From positions 1-23,867 of the forward strand of contig CAZMVU010000058.1 of the NCBI GenBank assembly GCA_964569295.1: 23,867 bases of DNA, read 5' to 3'. This document shows positions 1 to 7,543 of this stretch, piece by piece; the stretch's first letter is position 1; each line of letters starts with the position of its first letter. The DNA comes from CAZMVU01 sp964569295. GTDB taxonomy: Bacteria; Hydrogenedentota; Hydrogenedentia; Hydrogenedentales; JAGMZX01. The position numbers and the translations under genes are program-made. The notes under the pieces are model-generated. The model was not told the DNA's origin. It saw nothing but the letters and a program-made list of their open reading frames with translations, and ran no database searches.

Positions 1-1
1 G

Positions 2-103
2 CAGGATGTCTTCTTGGTTGATGACGACCGGCGCGTGTACTTGGCGTTGCTGCGGGAGCAGGGGCGGCGGTTCCGGTTGGCAACAGTCTCAGATAAACGG
101 TGA
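2..103 (+). pseudogene. REP-associated tyrosine (Y1/HUH) transposase fragment
   Basis: The frame starting at base 2 is open from the window edge to a TGA at 101-103. It reads QDVFLVDDDRRVYLALLREQ followed by GRRF. This is the segment that lies just before the HUH (MxNHxH) motif in RAYT/Y1_Tnp (PF01797) transposases, which nick and join single-stranded REP palindromes. The HUH motif itself and the catalytic tyrosine are absent: family resemblance stops at about base 85 and the frame then runs into a 25-bp palindrome containing the stop codon. The 5' end lies outside the window. I read it as a gene broken at the palindrome. The match is from memory of the family and is short, so it is moderately certain. 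Confidence 0.6.
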
Positions 104-451
104 CTGTCCCCGTTTATTATCGTTGGCTCGAAAGCGGTCGAGAGCCGTCCAGAAGAGGTCTTCGAAAAGCTCCGCCGGGCGATTCTTATTGGCGTAGGAC
201 AGGATGGACTTGTTCGGCGCCTTGCCCACGCCCAAATGCACCAGCTTGCCCAGGCAGGCAGCCAGACCGTGACAGATCTCGCGCAGCGAATCCGTGCCCG
301 CCAACTGACAGAACAGCATCGCGACGAACTGCGTCCAGCAGGTGAACCCTTTCGAGGCAAATTCAGCCTGGTGCTTCTTGACCAGGCGTGCGAACTCGTG
401 ACGCGGGAATTGCTCGAGCAATTGACTGAACAGGCTGGCAGGCCGTAGCAT
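89..451 (-). pseudogene. Truncated IS4-family transposase (DUF4372 N-terminal domain only)
   Basis: The ATG at 451 is preceded by GGAGG with an 8-nt spacer, which fixes the start; an upstream in-frame extension to 535 lacks support. The 120-residue product begins MLRPASLFSQLLEQFPRHEF and contains CWTQFVAMLFCQL, SLREICHGLA and LSYANKNRP. These are hallmarks of the DUF4372 (PF14294) domain that starts many IS4-family DDE transposases. Full members are about 370-400 residues; here the DDE catalytic core is missing. The frame leaves the family at about residue 109 (RFRAN) and terminates in codons derived from the palindrome at 93-117. It is therefore a non-functional remnant cut at the palindrome. 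Confidence 0.85.
93..117. repeat. 25-bp imperfect palindrome, left boundary copy
   Basis: The arms are ATAAACGGTGAC and GTCCCCGTTTAT around a central T at 105, with one mismatch (T101). The same element recurs at 2029-2053 with a central A, that is, in the opposite orientation. Palindromes of this kind are typical substrates and scars of REP/RAYT systems, which agrees with the transposase fragment reading into it. The C-terminal codons and stops of both truncated transposase frames fall inside or beside it. Confidence 0.85.
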
Positions 452-591
452 GACAATGTCCTCCGTGTGTGCGTTGGGAACCGGTTCGTTATACCCCGAT
501 TCTCCTACGCCACCGGAGGACCCCGTCAAGCTCAAGGCGGCCCCTACGTTTCAAAAGATTGTTTTGGACAAGAGTGCTGAAAGGAAGACAA

Positions 592-1998
592 ATGGAAACC
601 CCTGAATTCAGTGCCGGTACGACACCGACGGAGCGTTTCCTTTTCAAGCTTTGCCGCAAGAGTTTCCTTCAATTATGGAGCTACGCGAACGTTTTTCGTG
701 ACCAAGGAAAGACGGGCGCAGGCGATGGAAAGGAACTATGCGATGTCATCGTAATCTGTGATGATGCAGTAATTCTGTTCTCGGATAAGTGCTGCGCCTT
801 TCCGGAAACAGGCAATCTAGATGTGGATTGGCGTCGTTGGTATCGCCGGGCGGTAGTGGCATCTCAGCGCCAACTCGCAGGTGCAGAGCGCTGGATCAAA
901 GAATTTCCAGATCGCGTTTATTCTGACCAGCGATGCACACAAAAGCTCCATGTCCCGTTGCCAGCAAGGGATCGGATGCGAGTATTCAAAGTCGCCGTTG
1001 CACGTGGCGCGGCAGAGCGCTGCCAATCCCTATACCCAGGAGGTTCCGGTAGTCTAATTCAGATGAAACTTGAGCCTAGCGAACAATCGGACATGGGCAT
1101 CGAACCCGGGGCAAAGCCCTTTACAGTGCCACTTTGTTCGAACGAGGGCACAATCGTCCACGTTGTCGACGACGTGACGCTACCTGTCCTACTTCGTGAG
1201 CTTGACACTATTTCGGATTTCGTTGAATATCTGGAGACAAAAGAACAAATAATTAAACAAGATCGGTCGATTGTTGTCGCCGGTGAAGAGGAATTGATGG
1301 GACTATATCTTGGAGCACGAGCCGGACTTCTCGATAGCCTACAAGATTTAAGTGGCGAGATGTTAATGGTGCCCGAGGGCATCTACGCCGACATCATCAA
1401 TCAAGCCGAATATCACAGCTATGTGTCGGAAAACAGATCGAGCTACTTCTGGGACGACTTAATCTCTCATCATACCAAGTGCTACTTTGACAGCACGCTT
1501 ATTGAAGGCAGTTCCAAGACGGTAGCAGAAAATGAAGCTGTGCTTAAGATCCTCGCACAGGAATCGAGGGTGCATAGGCGTCTACTCGCCAACGCTTACC
1601 TCAACCTGATGGCTAAAGCCCCCAGAGACGAGATAACGTCGCGGACAGTAACAATCGGCGATGATAAGATCTATGTGTTTCAGGTCAATCCCCAGATGGG
1701 TCGTGATTTTGCGGAATACCAACGAATGCGACAGAACTTTCTTCATCAGTATTGCTTTTTGACCGGCTGGCGTAATCGTGGCAAGAAATTGGTGGTTGGA
1801 ATGACTACCGATGGTGGTAATCCCTCTAATGATGGTTTCTGCATAATGGCGAGAGCGTTCGATGAGTGGACGCCTGGCATGGTCGCTGCAGGTGAAGCGC
1901 TTTACCAAGAAATGGCGACAGATGTGTCGAGATCGCCAAAATCGGGCACCATGGAGTCCATACACACAGCTCCGTGGGAAGATGACACGTTCATTTAA
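592..1998 (+). CDS. Uncharacterised protein with possible NERD/PD-(D/E)XK-like N-terminus
   Basis: The product has 468 residues. I chose ATG 592 because AAGGA at 581-585 gives a good Shine-Dalgarno site; an open extension back to 469 is low-complexity and overlaps the IS upstream region. Residues 48-66 (ELCDVIVICDDAVILFSDK) show an acidic residue, a hydrophobic strand, then a strand ending in K, like the core of NERD-type nucleases (ExxD ... ExK). However, the acid before the lysine is not in the canonical place (SDK), so activity is uncertain. A conserved-looking stretch follows: DWRRWYRRAV, QLAGAERWIKEFPDRVY and CTQKLHVPLP at about residues 79-124. There is no signal peptide or membrane segment. 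Base composition is visibly less GC-rich than in the neighbours, suggesting transfer. The gene sits alone between a dead IS4 remnant and a palindrome. The N-terminal pattern resembles hypothetical proteins I recall from diverse bacteria; the C-terminal half is unrecognised. Confidence 0.7.
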   Translation: METPEFSAGTTPTERFLFKLCRKSFLQLWSYANVFRDQGKTGAGDGKELCDVIVICDDAVILFSDKCCAFPETGNLDVDWRRWYRRAVVASQRQLAGAERWIKEFPDRVYSDQRCTQKLHVPLPARDRMRVFKVAVARGAAERCQSLYPGGSGSLIQMKLEPSEQSDMGIEPGAKPFTVPLCSNEGTIVHVVDDVTLPVLLRELDTISDFVEYLETKEQIIKQDRSIVVAGEEELMGLYLGARAGLLDSLQDLSGEMLMVPEGIYADIINQAEYHSYVSENRSSYFWDDLISHHTKCYFDSTLIEGSSKTVAENEAVLKILAQESRVHRRLLANAYLNLMAKAPRDEITSRTVTIGDDKIYVFQVNPQMGRDFAEYQRMRQNFLHQYCFLTGWRNRGKKLVVGMTTDGGNPSNDGFCIMARAFDEWTPGMVAAGEALYQEMATDVSRSPKSGTMESIHTAPWEDDTFI

Positions 1999-2028
1999 CG
2001 AGCTGCGTTCTTGGATTAGAATCAAATA

Positions 2029-2053
2029 ATAAACGGGGACAGTCCCCGTTTAT
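2029..2053. repeat. 25-bp perfect palindrome, right boundary copy
   Basis: Perfect 12-bp arms, ATAAACGGGGAC and GTCCCCGTTTAT, flank a central A at 2041. It starts 30 nt after the stop of the preceding plus-strand gene and is the inverted counterpart of 93-117. In RNA it would fold into a very stable hairpin and could serve as a transcript end, although no proper T-run follows. Confidence 0.9.
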
Positions 2054-2148
2054 AAGCAATGTGGTGTACTGCGCTGCCGCCGCCCCATCACTGACAGGGC
2101 TATTTCGCAAATGGCTCCTTATTGTACCGGTTTGCATGCGCATTGCGC

Positions 2149-2808
2149 TCAGTCGTCGGGGGTTTCGTGAAAAGTATAGGAGAACGCGCCATAGAGGGTG
2201 CCTGCCGGCACATTGTGGCAGCGCAGGCAGGGTCCCTCGACGCGCACGGCGCCGAGCACGCGTATCTTCAAGCCGTCGCGAATCCGAACCAGTTCTTTGC
2301 CATTCCGGAGTTTTTCGTAAGCGTCACGTTCCAACGCGTCGGGGGAGCGTTTGGGCAGGCTTGCAAAGGTAAAGTCGAAAGGGTCTTCTTTTGACATGTA
2401 TACGCGCATTTCACCTGGGGGCACATCGCTCACGAGTTCAAAGCCGGGTGAGGTGAGGCGGTAAGGCTCGGCAAGGCCCACGGCCACGGTGTCTGCATAA
2501 GGTGTGAGGCCCAAGGCATGGGGCGGCCGGTCTGTGCCATGCAATCGCTGCAGAGCGGCAAGGCGCATGGCGTGCAACTCGGCGAAGGAGTCGGCATAGG
2601 CGGGGTCGCCGGGAAAACCGGACAACGGTGGTGCAGGCTCGGGGTCCGGCGGCGCTGTGGACGGGGCCGGTGGCTCGGGGGAAGGGGAATGTATTGGGCC
2701 TGCCGGGGCGTCGGGCGGCTCCGGAGCTGGCGCGGGATCGCCGCAAGCGCCGCCCAAAAGGAGGACAAGACCGCATCCCGAGGCTATGATGAGGGCAGTG
2801 CCGCGCAC
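2149..2808 (-). CDS. Exported c-type heme (CXXCH) protein, Tll0287/DUF3365-like
   Basis: I take the GTG at 2808 as start: GGAG lies 8 nt upstream and translation begins directly with a hydrophobic export signal (residues 4-21) ending LLLGGAC. Cys22 could be lipidated, but the lipobox is imperfect (Gly at -3). A frame open back to 2997 is arginine/proline-rich and unlikely. After a Pro/Glu-rich linker (about 25-65) comes a soluble domain of about 150 residues with the heme-binding motif CLRCH at 194-198 near the C-terminus. This layout, including the basic run before CxxCH and GTLYGAFSYTF after it, resembles Tll0287-like/DUF3365 heme sensor domains. It probably sits in the periplasm as a redox or ligand-sensing protein. 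It lies 189 bp downstream of hisC on the same strand, but a functional link is unlikely. Confidence 0.7.
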   Translation of the reverse strand: MRGTALIIASGCGLVLLLGGACGDPAPAPEPPDAPAGPIHSPSPEPPAPSTAPPDPEPAPPLSGFPGDPAYADSFAELHAMRLAALQRLHGTDRPPHALGLTPYADTVAVGLAEPYRLTSPGFELVSDVPPGEMRVYMSKEDPFDFTFASLPKRSPDALERDAYEKLRNGKELVRIRDGLKIRVLGAVRVEGPCLRCHNVPAGTLYGAFSYTFHETPDD

Positions 2809-2997
2809 AGCAACTCTCCGCGCGTTTTCTGAACCACATGCATTGCCGGTAGCATAACATGGCCGGGTGCGGAATGGAATATGCCGCGCGGGAGCTTGTG
2901 TCGGCGTGTTAGGCCGCTGGTTCGCAAAGGGGGGCGGTGCTGGCCGGGGTGCGCAAACGGGATCGACATTGCCTGCGCCACGGCGCCGCAGGCGCAC

Positions 2998-4047
2998 TCA
3001 GCCCACGATATCGGGCAGGGCCGCGAGGAGCGCATCACATTCTTCATCCGTGCCCACACTGATGCGTATGGCGTTTTCGAGGCGGGGATCACTTAAGTAA
3101 CGCACGAGAATACCTCGTTCACGAAGCTGCTCGAATAGCGCACGTGCACCGGGCGGCCGGTTCCAGTGCGCGAGCACGAAGTTCGCCTGTGAATCGCCGA
3201 CCTCGAAGCCGAGTTTTCGAAGTGCATGCACCAGCGAGGTCCGTGTGGCGCGCACCCGCTGCGCATTGGCGCGCATGGTTTCGTAATCGCTCATAGCCGC
3301 ATACCCCACAACCTGGCTGAAAACGTCCATGTTGTACGAGTCTTTGGTCTTCAGGAACTCTGCGATGAGTTCCGGATGCGCGACAGCTACGCCAATACGC
3401 ATGCCGGCCAGGCTGAATGACTTCGAGAAGGAGCGCATGACAATAACATGATCGAAGCGTTGCGGCAGGTCCATGCAGTCATCGTCCGCAAAATCCACAT
3501 AGGCCTCGTCAATGACCACAATGCCTTTGAACGTTTCGCAGAACCGCACGACCTCTTCCCGGGGTGCGCACAGGCCGGTGGGCGCATTCGGCCGCGTGAA
3601 GAAGGCGAGACGGGCGGGCGTATTGAAGAAGGCGTGCGTCAGGCCGAAATCCGCGTCGAGATCCACGCTCACCAGGTTCGCCCCGTGCAGGCGCACCAAT
3701 ACTTCGTACAGACTGTAGGTGGGGTGCATGGCGAGCACATCATCGCCCGGATCGACAAAGGTGCGCAGCGCCAGCGAGAGCAGCTCGTCCATGCCGTTCC
3801 CGCCGATGATCCAATCGGGCCCCGGCGTTCCATAGCGATCGGCGCAGACCGCTCGGAAGGCGGCGGCCACGGGATCCGGGTACCGGCGCAACTGGTCCGG
3901 GGTGAGGTTGCGATAGGCCTCGACCACGGCGGGCGATGGCGGATAGGGGTTCTCGTTCGTGTTGAGCTTGATGACATGCCCGCCCTGGGGCTGCTCCCCG
4001 GGTGTGTAGCCTTGCAAATCCCGCAATATTTCCCGTTGGTATTTCAT
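2998..4047 (-). CDS. hisC: Histidinol-phosphate aminotransferase
   Basis: A 349-residue class I/II PLP aminotransferase that converts imidazole-acetol phosphate plus glutamate to L-histidinol phosphate and 2-oxoglutarate. Visible landmarks: KLNTNENPYPPSP at 27-39, GGNGMDELL at 82-90 (phosphate-cup region), TRPNAPTG at 151-158, DEAYVDF at 180-186, and SFSKSFSLAGMRIG at 206-219 with Lys209 as the Schiff-base lysine. The C-terminal IRISVGTDEE arginine binds substrate carboxylate/phosphate in the family. Length is normal. Its ATG overlaps the hisD stop by 4 nt (ATGA), so the two are translationally coupled. Together with murA upstream this forms the murA-hisD-hisC cluster known from several phyla, but without hisG between murA and hisD. 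Confidence 0.96.
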   Translation of the reverse strand: MKYQREILRDLQGYTPGEQPQGGHVIKLNTNENPYPPSPAVVEAYRNLTPDQLRRYPDPVAAAFRAVCADRYGTPGPDWIIGGNGMDELLSLALRTFVDPGDDVLAMHPTYSLYEVLVRLHGANLVSVDLDADFGLTHAFFNTPARLAFFTRPNAPTGLCAPREEVVRFCETFKGIVVIDEAYVDFADDDCMDLPQRFDHVIVMRSFSKSFSLAGMRIGVAVAHPELIAEFLKTKDSYNMDVFSQVVGYAAMSDYETMRANAQRVRATRTSLVHALRKLGFEVGDSQANFVLAHWNRPPGARALFEQLRERGILVRYLSDPRLENAIRISVGTDEECDALLAALPDIVG

Positions 4048-5348
4048 TTGCGGCGCACCTCGATAGCCCGGGCGTGGGCATGCAGCCCTTCGATTTCGGC
4101 CAAAGCCGTGATATCGTCGCCGTCTTGGGCGAGGCGTTCACGGCTGTACGCGATGATACTGGTCACCTTCCTGAAATCCTCCGCGCTCAAGGGCGACTGA
4201 AAGCGGGCACGCCGCCCGGTCGGGAGGATGTGGTTCGGGCCGGCATAGTAATCGCCCACCGCCACGGGCGTCATCCCGCCCAGCATCATCGCGCCCGCAT
4301 TGCGTATGCGATCGCTCACCTTGCGCGGAAACTCCGTCTGTATGCTCAGGTGCTCGGGGGCAATGCCATTGGTCAGGGCGACGGCGTCGTCCATATCGCG
4401 CGCGATCACAACGAGGCCGTGTTCTTGGAGAGCACGGTTGATAATAGCGTGCCGCGGCTGCTTCGCGATATCGTCGCTGAGGCGCACAAGGGTAGCCTCC
4501 GCCAACTCGCGGCTCGTGGTGACGAGCACGCACAGTGCGTCTTCGTCGTGCTCGGCCTGGGCAAGCAATTCCGCCGCCACATAGGCCGGATTCGCCTTGT
4601 CATCGGCGATGACCACCACCTCGCTCGGACCCGCCTCGCTGTCGATATCGACCCGGCCGCGCACCAGGGCCTTGGCGAGGGTGACATAGATATTGCCCGG
4701 GCCGGTGATCTTCATGACCCGCGGGATGACCGCCGTGCCATAGGCCAGGGCGGCCACCGCCTGTGCGCCGCCCACACGGAACACGCGATCGGCCCCGGCG
4801 ATTTGCGCCGCCGTGAGCACCACGGGGTGAATGCCGCCATCATAGGAAGGCGGCGACACCATGATGATCTCCTTGACGCCCGCCACCTTGGCCGGCACGA
4901 TATTCATGAGCACCGAGGAGGGATAGAAAGCCTTACCGCCCGGCACATACACCCCCACACGGTCGATGGGAGTCACCCGTTGGCCCAGCACCATGCCATC
5001 TTCCGAGGTTTCCTCCCAGGACTGGCGCAGGTTTTTCGCGTGGAAGCGGCGGATGTTTTCTTGCGCCCGTTCGAGAATGGCCACAAGGTTCGGATCCACC
5101 GCGCTACGGGCTGCCGCAAATTCGCCGGCGCTCACCTCGAACTGTTCCGGCGTGAGTGACGAATGATCGAATTCTTTCGTGAACCGGGCCACGGCGGCGT
5201 CGCCTTCGTGCCGGACCGCCTCGGCGATTCGGGCCACGGCCGCGCGCTTGTCTTCGAGGGCGCCGGTCTCCGCGCCAGAACCTATCTGTTCGGCGAGCCT
5301 GAGGGCTTCGGCAAAGGTTGTATCGTCTATGATTTCGAAACGCCGCAT
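4044..5348 (-). CDS. hisD: Histidinol dehydrogenase
   Basis: A 434-residue, zinc-dependent, NAD-linked enzyme that oxidises L-histidinol to L-histidine in two steps. All expected residues are present: RVGVYVPGGKA at 130-140, GAQAVAALAYGT at 194-205, TGPGNIYV at 215-222, zinc ligands Gln264 and His267 (LLAQAEHDEDA), catalytic Glu332-His333 (APEHLSI), Asp366 (GDYYAGPNHILPT) and His425 (EGLHAHA). Length is typical. It starts 15 nt after the murA stop and its stop overlaps the hisC start, so murA-hisD-hisC is very likely one transcript. Confidence 0.97.
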   Translation of the reverse strand: MRRFEIIDDTTFAEALRLAEQIGSGAETGALEDKRAAVARIAEAVRHEGDAAVARFTKEFDHSSLTPEQFEVSAGEFAAARSAVDPNLVAILERAQENIRRFHAKNLRQSWEETSEDGMVLGQRVTPIDRVGVYVPGGKAFYPSSVLMNIVPAKVAGVKEIIMVSPPSYDGGIHPVVLTAAQIAGADRVFRVGGAQAVAALAYGTAVIPRVMKITGPGNIYVTLAKALVRGRVDIDSEAGPSEVVVIADDKANPAYVAAELLAQAEHDEDALCVLVTTSRELAEATLVRLSDDIAKQPRHAIINRALQEHGLVVIARDMDDAVALTNGIAPEHLSIQTEFPRKVSDRIRNAGAMMLGGMTPVAVGDYYAGPNHILPTGRRARFQSPLSAEDFRKVTSIIAYSRERLAQDGDDITALAEIEGLHAHARAIEVRRK

Positions 5349-5363
5349 GAATACCTCCAGAGT

Positions 5364-6617
5364 CTACTCGCGAACGCGCTCGATGTCCGCACCAAGCGCG
5401 GCAAACCGCTCCTCAATGCGCTCATACCCGCGATCGATATGATACACACGGGCCACAGCCGTTTCGCCCCGGTCCGCCATCAACCCGGCGATTACCAGGG
5501 CGGCGCTTGCGCGCAAATCCGAGGCCATTACCGGGGCGCCCGAGAGCTGTCCCACGCCGCGTACTGTGGCGGCGTTGCCTTCCAAGGTGATATCCGCCCC
5601 CATGCGCATCAACTCACTAACCTGCATAAACCGGTTCTCGAAGACCGTTTCGCGGATTACGCTGGCGCCTTGCGCCAAGGTGAGGGCTGCCATCATCTGG
5701 GCTTGGAGGTCCGTGGCAAAACCGGGGAAAGGCTGCGTTGAAATGTCGACGCCTTTCAAGCCGTTGGGTGCGGCCACGCGAATACTGTTCCCGTTAACTG
5801 CCACCTCAGCACCCGCGCTGATTAACTTGTCCAGGAACACGGGAAGATGGCCGGCGCTCGCGTTCTGTACCGTCACCTCGCCGTGCGTGGCTGCACCCGC
5901 GACGAGAAATGTGCCCGCCTCGATACGGTCCGGCAGCACTTCATGCTCGCAACCGCCGAGTTCGTCTACCCCGACGATCGTGATAAGGTCTGTACCGGCA
6001 CCGGAAATCTGGGCGCCCATGCCGTTCAGGAAGTGCGCCAGATCCACAATCTCGGGTTCCCGGGCCACATTCGACAGGCGGGTCACCCCTTTAGCGCGGC
6101 TGGCGGCCATCAGCAGGTTTTCTGTAGCCCCGACACTGGGAAACTCGAGGTGCACATCCGCGCCCGTCAGCGGCCCCTCTGCCTGCACATACCCCTCCTC
6201 GATCGTGATGGCTGCCCCTAAGCTCTCGAGACCCTTTAGGTGAATGTCCACTGGGCGTGTGCCGATAGCGCAGCCCCCCGGCAACGAGACCCGGGCGCGT
6301 CCGAACCGCCCGAGTAGCGGCCCGAGCACGAAGAACGAGGCGCGCATCTTGCGCACGAGCTCGTAGGGCGCCTCCGCCTGCAACGTCTCCGGCGCGGCAA
6401 GGGTCATGTAGCGGCCGGTAAACTCGATCTGCATCCCCATGCCGCTAAGAATTTTGTCGAGTGTAAAAACATCGTGCAGGCAGGGCACATTGTGCAACGT
6501 GCTTGGCTCTTCGCCGAGCAACGCCGCAGCCATCAACGGCAGGGCGGCGTTTTTCGCGCCACGCACAGGCACCTTGCCGCGCAACGGCTTCCCACCGCGA
6601 ATCAGGATCTTATCCAT
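5364..6617 (-). CDS. murA: UDP-N-acetylglucosamine 1-carboxyvinyltransferase
   Basis: A 417-residue EPSP-synthase-fold enzyme that transfers enolpyruvate from PEP to UDP-GlcNAc, the first committed step of peptidoglycan synthesis, in the cytosol. Start M (DKILIRGG) at 6617 matches the family N-terminus; the frame is open to 6680 but those 21 residues do not belong. Key sites: Lys22 in RGAKNAALPLM, KMRASFFVLGPLLGRFG at 90-106 with Arg92, and the catalytic loop PGGCAIGTRPVD with Cys116. That cysteine predicts fosfomycin sensitivity, unlike Asp variants. PFPGFATDLQAQMMA carries the conserved Asp. It is first in the murA-hisD-hisC unit and is separated from secG by a strong terminator, so it should have its own promoter in 6618-6747; I see no convincing consensus boxes there. 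Confidence 0.96.
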   Translation of the reverse strand: MDKILIRGGKPLRGKVPVRGAKNAALPLMAAALLGEEPSTLHNVPCLHDVFTLDKILSGMGMQIEFTGRYMTLAAPETLQAEAPYELVRKMRASFFVLGPLLGRFGRARVSLPGGCAIGTRPVDIHLKGLESLGAAITIEEGYVQAEGPLTGADVHLEFPSVGATENLLMAASRAKGVTRLSNVAREPEIVDLAHFLNGMGAQISGAGTDLITIVGVDELGGCEHEVLPDRIEAGTFLVAGAATHGEVTVQNASAGHLPVFLDKLISAGAEVAVNGNSIRVAAPNGLKGVDISTQPFPGFATDLQAQMMAALTLAQGASVIRETVFENRFMQVSELMRMGADITLEGNAATVRGVGQLSGAPVMASDLRASAALVIAGLMADRGETAVARVYHIDRGYERIEERFAALGADIERVRE

Positions 6618-6747
6618 TTCGTGTCCATCCACCCATCCGCCCGCGCGGATTCGCTGCGGGGCGTACTTACGGCCATGCACAAACTATCAAGCGCGTTTAC
6701 GTCCAGACAAGAAAGAGACCGTCGCGACGGCGTCAAGGGCGCGGAGG

Positions 6748-6781
6748 TAAAAAGGCCCAAAGCACCGTGCTTTGGGCCTTT
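6748..6781 (-). terminator. Rho-independent terminator after secG
   Basis: Perfect 14-bp arms AAAGGCCCAAAGCA (6751-6764) and TGCTTTGGGCCTTT (6768-6781) enclose a 3-nt loop. Read on the minus strand the stem runs straight into five U residues (6753-6749). It lies 24 nt past the inferred secG stop and insulates murA from the tpiA-secG transcript. Confidence 0.85.
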
Positions 6782-6804
6782 CCATAACACCTAAAGTCCG
6801 ATAC

Positions 6805-7493
6805 CTACTGCGCATCCTCGGCCGGTGCATCCTCGGCCGGTGCATCCTCGGCCGGTGCATCCTCGGNNNNNNNNNNNNNNNNNNNNNNNNNNNNNNNNNN
6901 NNNNNNNNNNNNNNNNNNNNNNNNNNNNNNNNNNNNNNNNNNNNNNNNNNNNNNNNNNNNNNNNNNGCATCCTCGGCCGGTGCATCCTCGGCCGGTGCAT
7001 CCTCGGCCGGTGCATCCTCGGCCGGTGCATCCTCGGCCGGTGCATCCTCGGCCGGTGCATCCTCGGGAACCGGCGTAACAGAAACATTCGGTTGGCCGGG
7101 GGTTTCCACCATGCCGTCCATGCCCGTTTCGTCCTCTGTATCTTCCTCGGCCTCTTTCTCAAACAGACTTTCGAAGGCTTGCTCCGATGTACCCATTTCC
7201 GCTTCGAGTTCCGGAGCGGCGCCACGCGCCAGGCGGCCGGAAAGCATCGACATAATAAGCGCGAAGCTCATAAAGACGCCGGCCATAATGTAGGTCATGC
7301 GTTGCGGCAGGCTCTTCGCCATACGCGGTCCGAAGACGGTATCCGAACCAGGGCCCACGCCAAACGCACCGGCGAAACCGGCGCCCTTGCCCTTTTGCAA
7401 CAGCACGATAATGATCAGACCGAAGCATGAGGGGACGTAGAGCGCCACCATGAGCCACCACAAAGTGTTCCAACTGAAGATAATGTCATACAT
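6805..7493 (-). CDS. secG: Protein translocase subunit SecG with acidic tandem-repeat tail (spans assembly gap)
   Basis: The first 90 residues are a normal SecG: two transmembrane segments (about 11-34 and 68-87) around the signature LLQKGKGAGFAGAFGVG (about 32-48) and the FGPR region. SecG associates with SecYE and assists protein export across the inner membrane. The rest is abnormal: an acidic stretch (EKEAEEDTEDETGMDG) followed by PAEDA repeats, to be exposed on the periplasmic side by usual SecG topology. The repeat is interrupted by 100 N. Left of the gap the natural frame is EDAPAEDAPAEDAPAEDAQ then TAG at 6807-6805. The frame appears shifted across the N-run, but a true gap of 5+15k bases, needed to complete whole repeats, restores it. 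It lies 50 bp downstream of tpiA and is probably co-transcribed. Confidence 0.85.
6812..7066. repeat. 15-nt tandem repeat inside secG
   Basis: The unit GCATCCTCGGCCGGT (plus strand) encodes PAEDA on the minus strand. Three full units plus 10 nt of a fourth are seen left of the gap (6812-6866), and six full units plus 10 nt right of it (6967-7066). Units are identical at the nucleotide level, implying recent expansion or active homogenisation. All six frames stay open through it because 15 is a multiple of three. Confidence 0.95.
6867..6966. other. Assembly gap (100 N)
   Basis: Exactly 100 N, the usual placeholder for a gap of unknown size. It falls within identical 15-nt repeats, so the assembler probably could not count the units. 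The number of PAEDA units in SecG is therefore unknown. Confidence 0.98.
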
Positions 7494-7543
7494 ATTCTTC
7501 GCGCTTCCTTACGGTTGGGCGGTTTGCGCGCCCGGAAAATTGG

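Noticed and set aside
2809..2997. N-terminal extension of the c-heme protein
   Set aside because: Basic and Pro-rich, it would bury the export signal; GTG 2808 has a ribosome site and begins the signal sequence.
6812..7066. CRISPR array
   Set aside because: The 15-nt units are directly contiguous without spacers and encode an in-frame protein repeat.
6772..7293. Plus-strand open frame reading ASSAG repeats across secG
   Set aside because: It is only an effect of the 15-nt repeat and N-run; no ribosome site or other domain.
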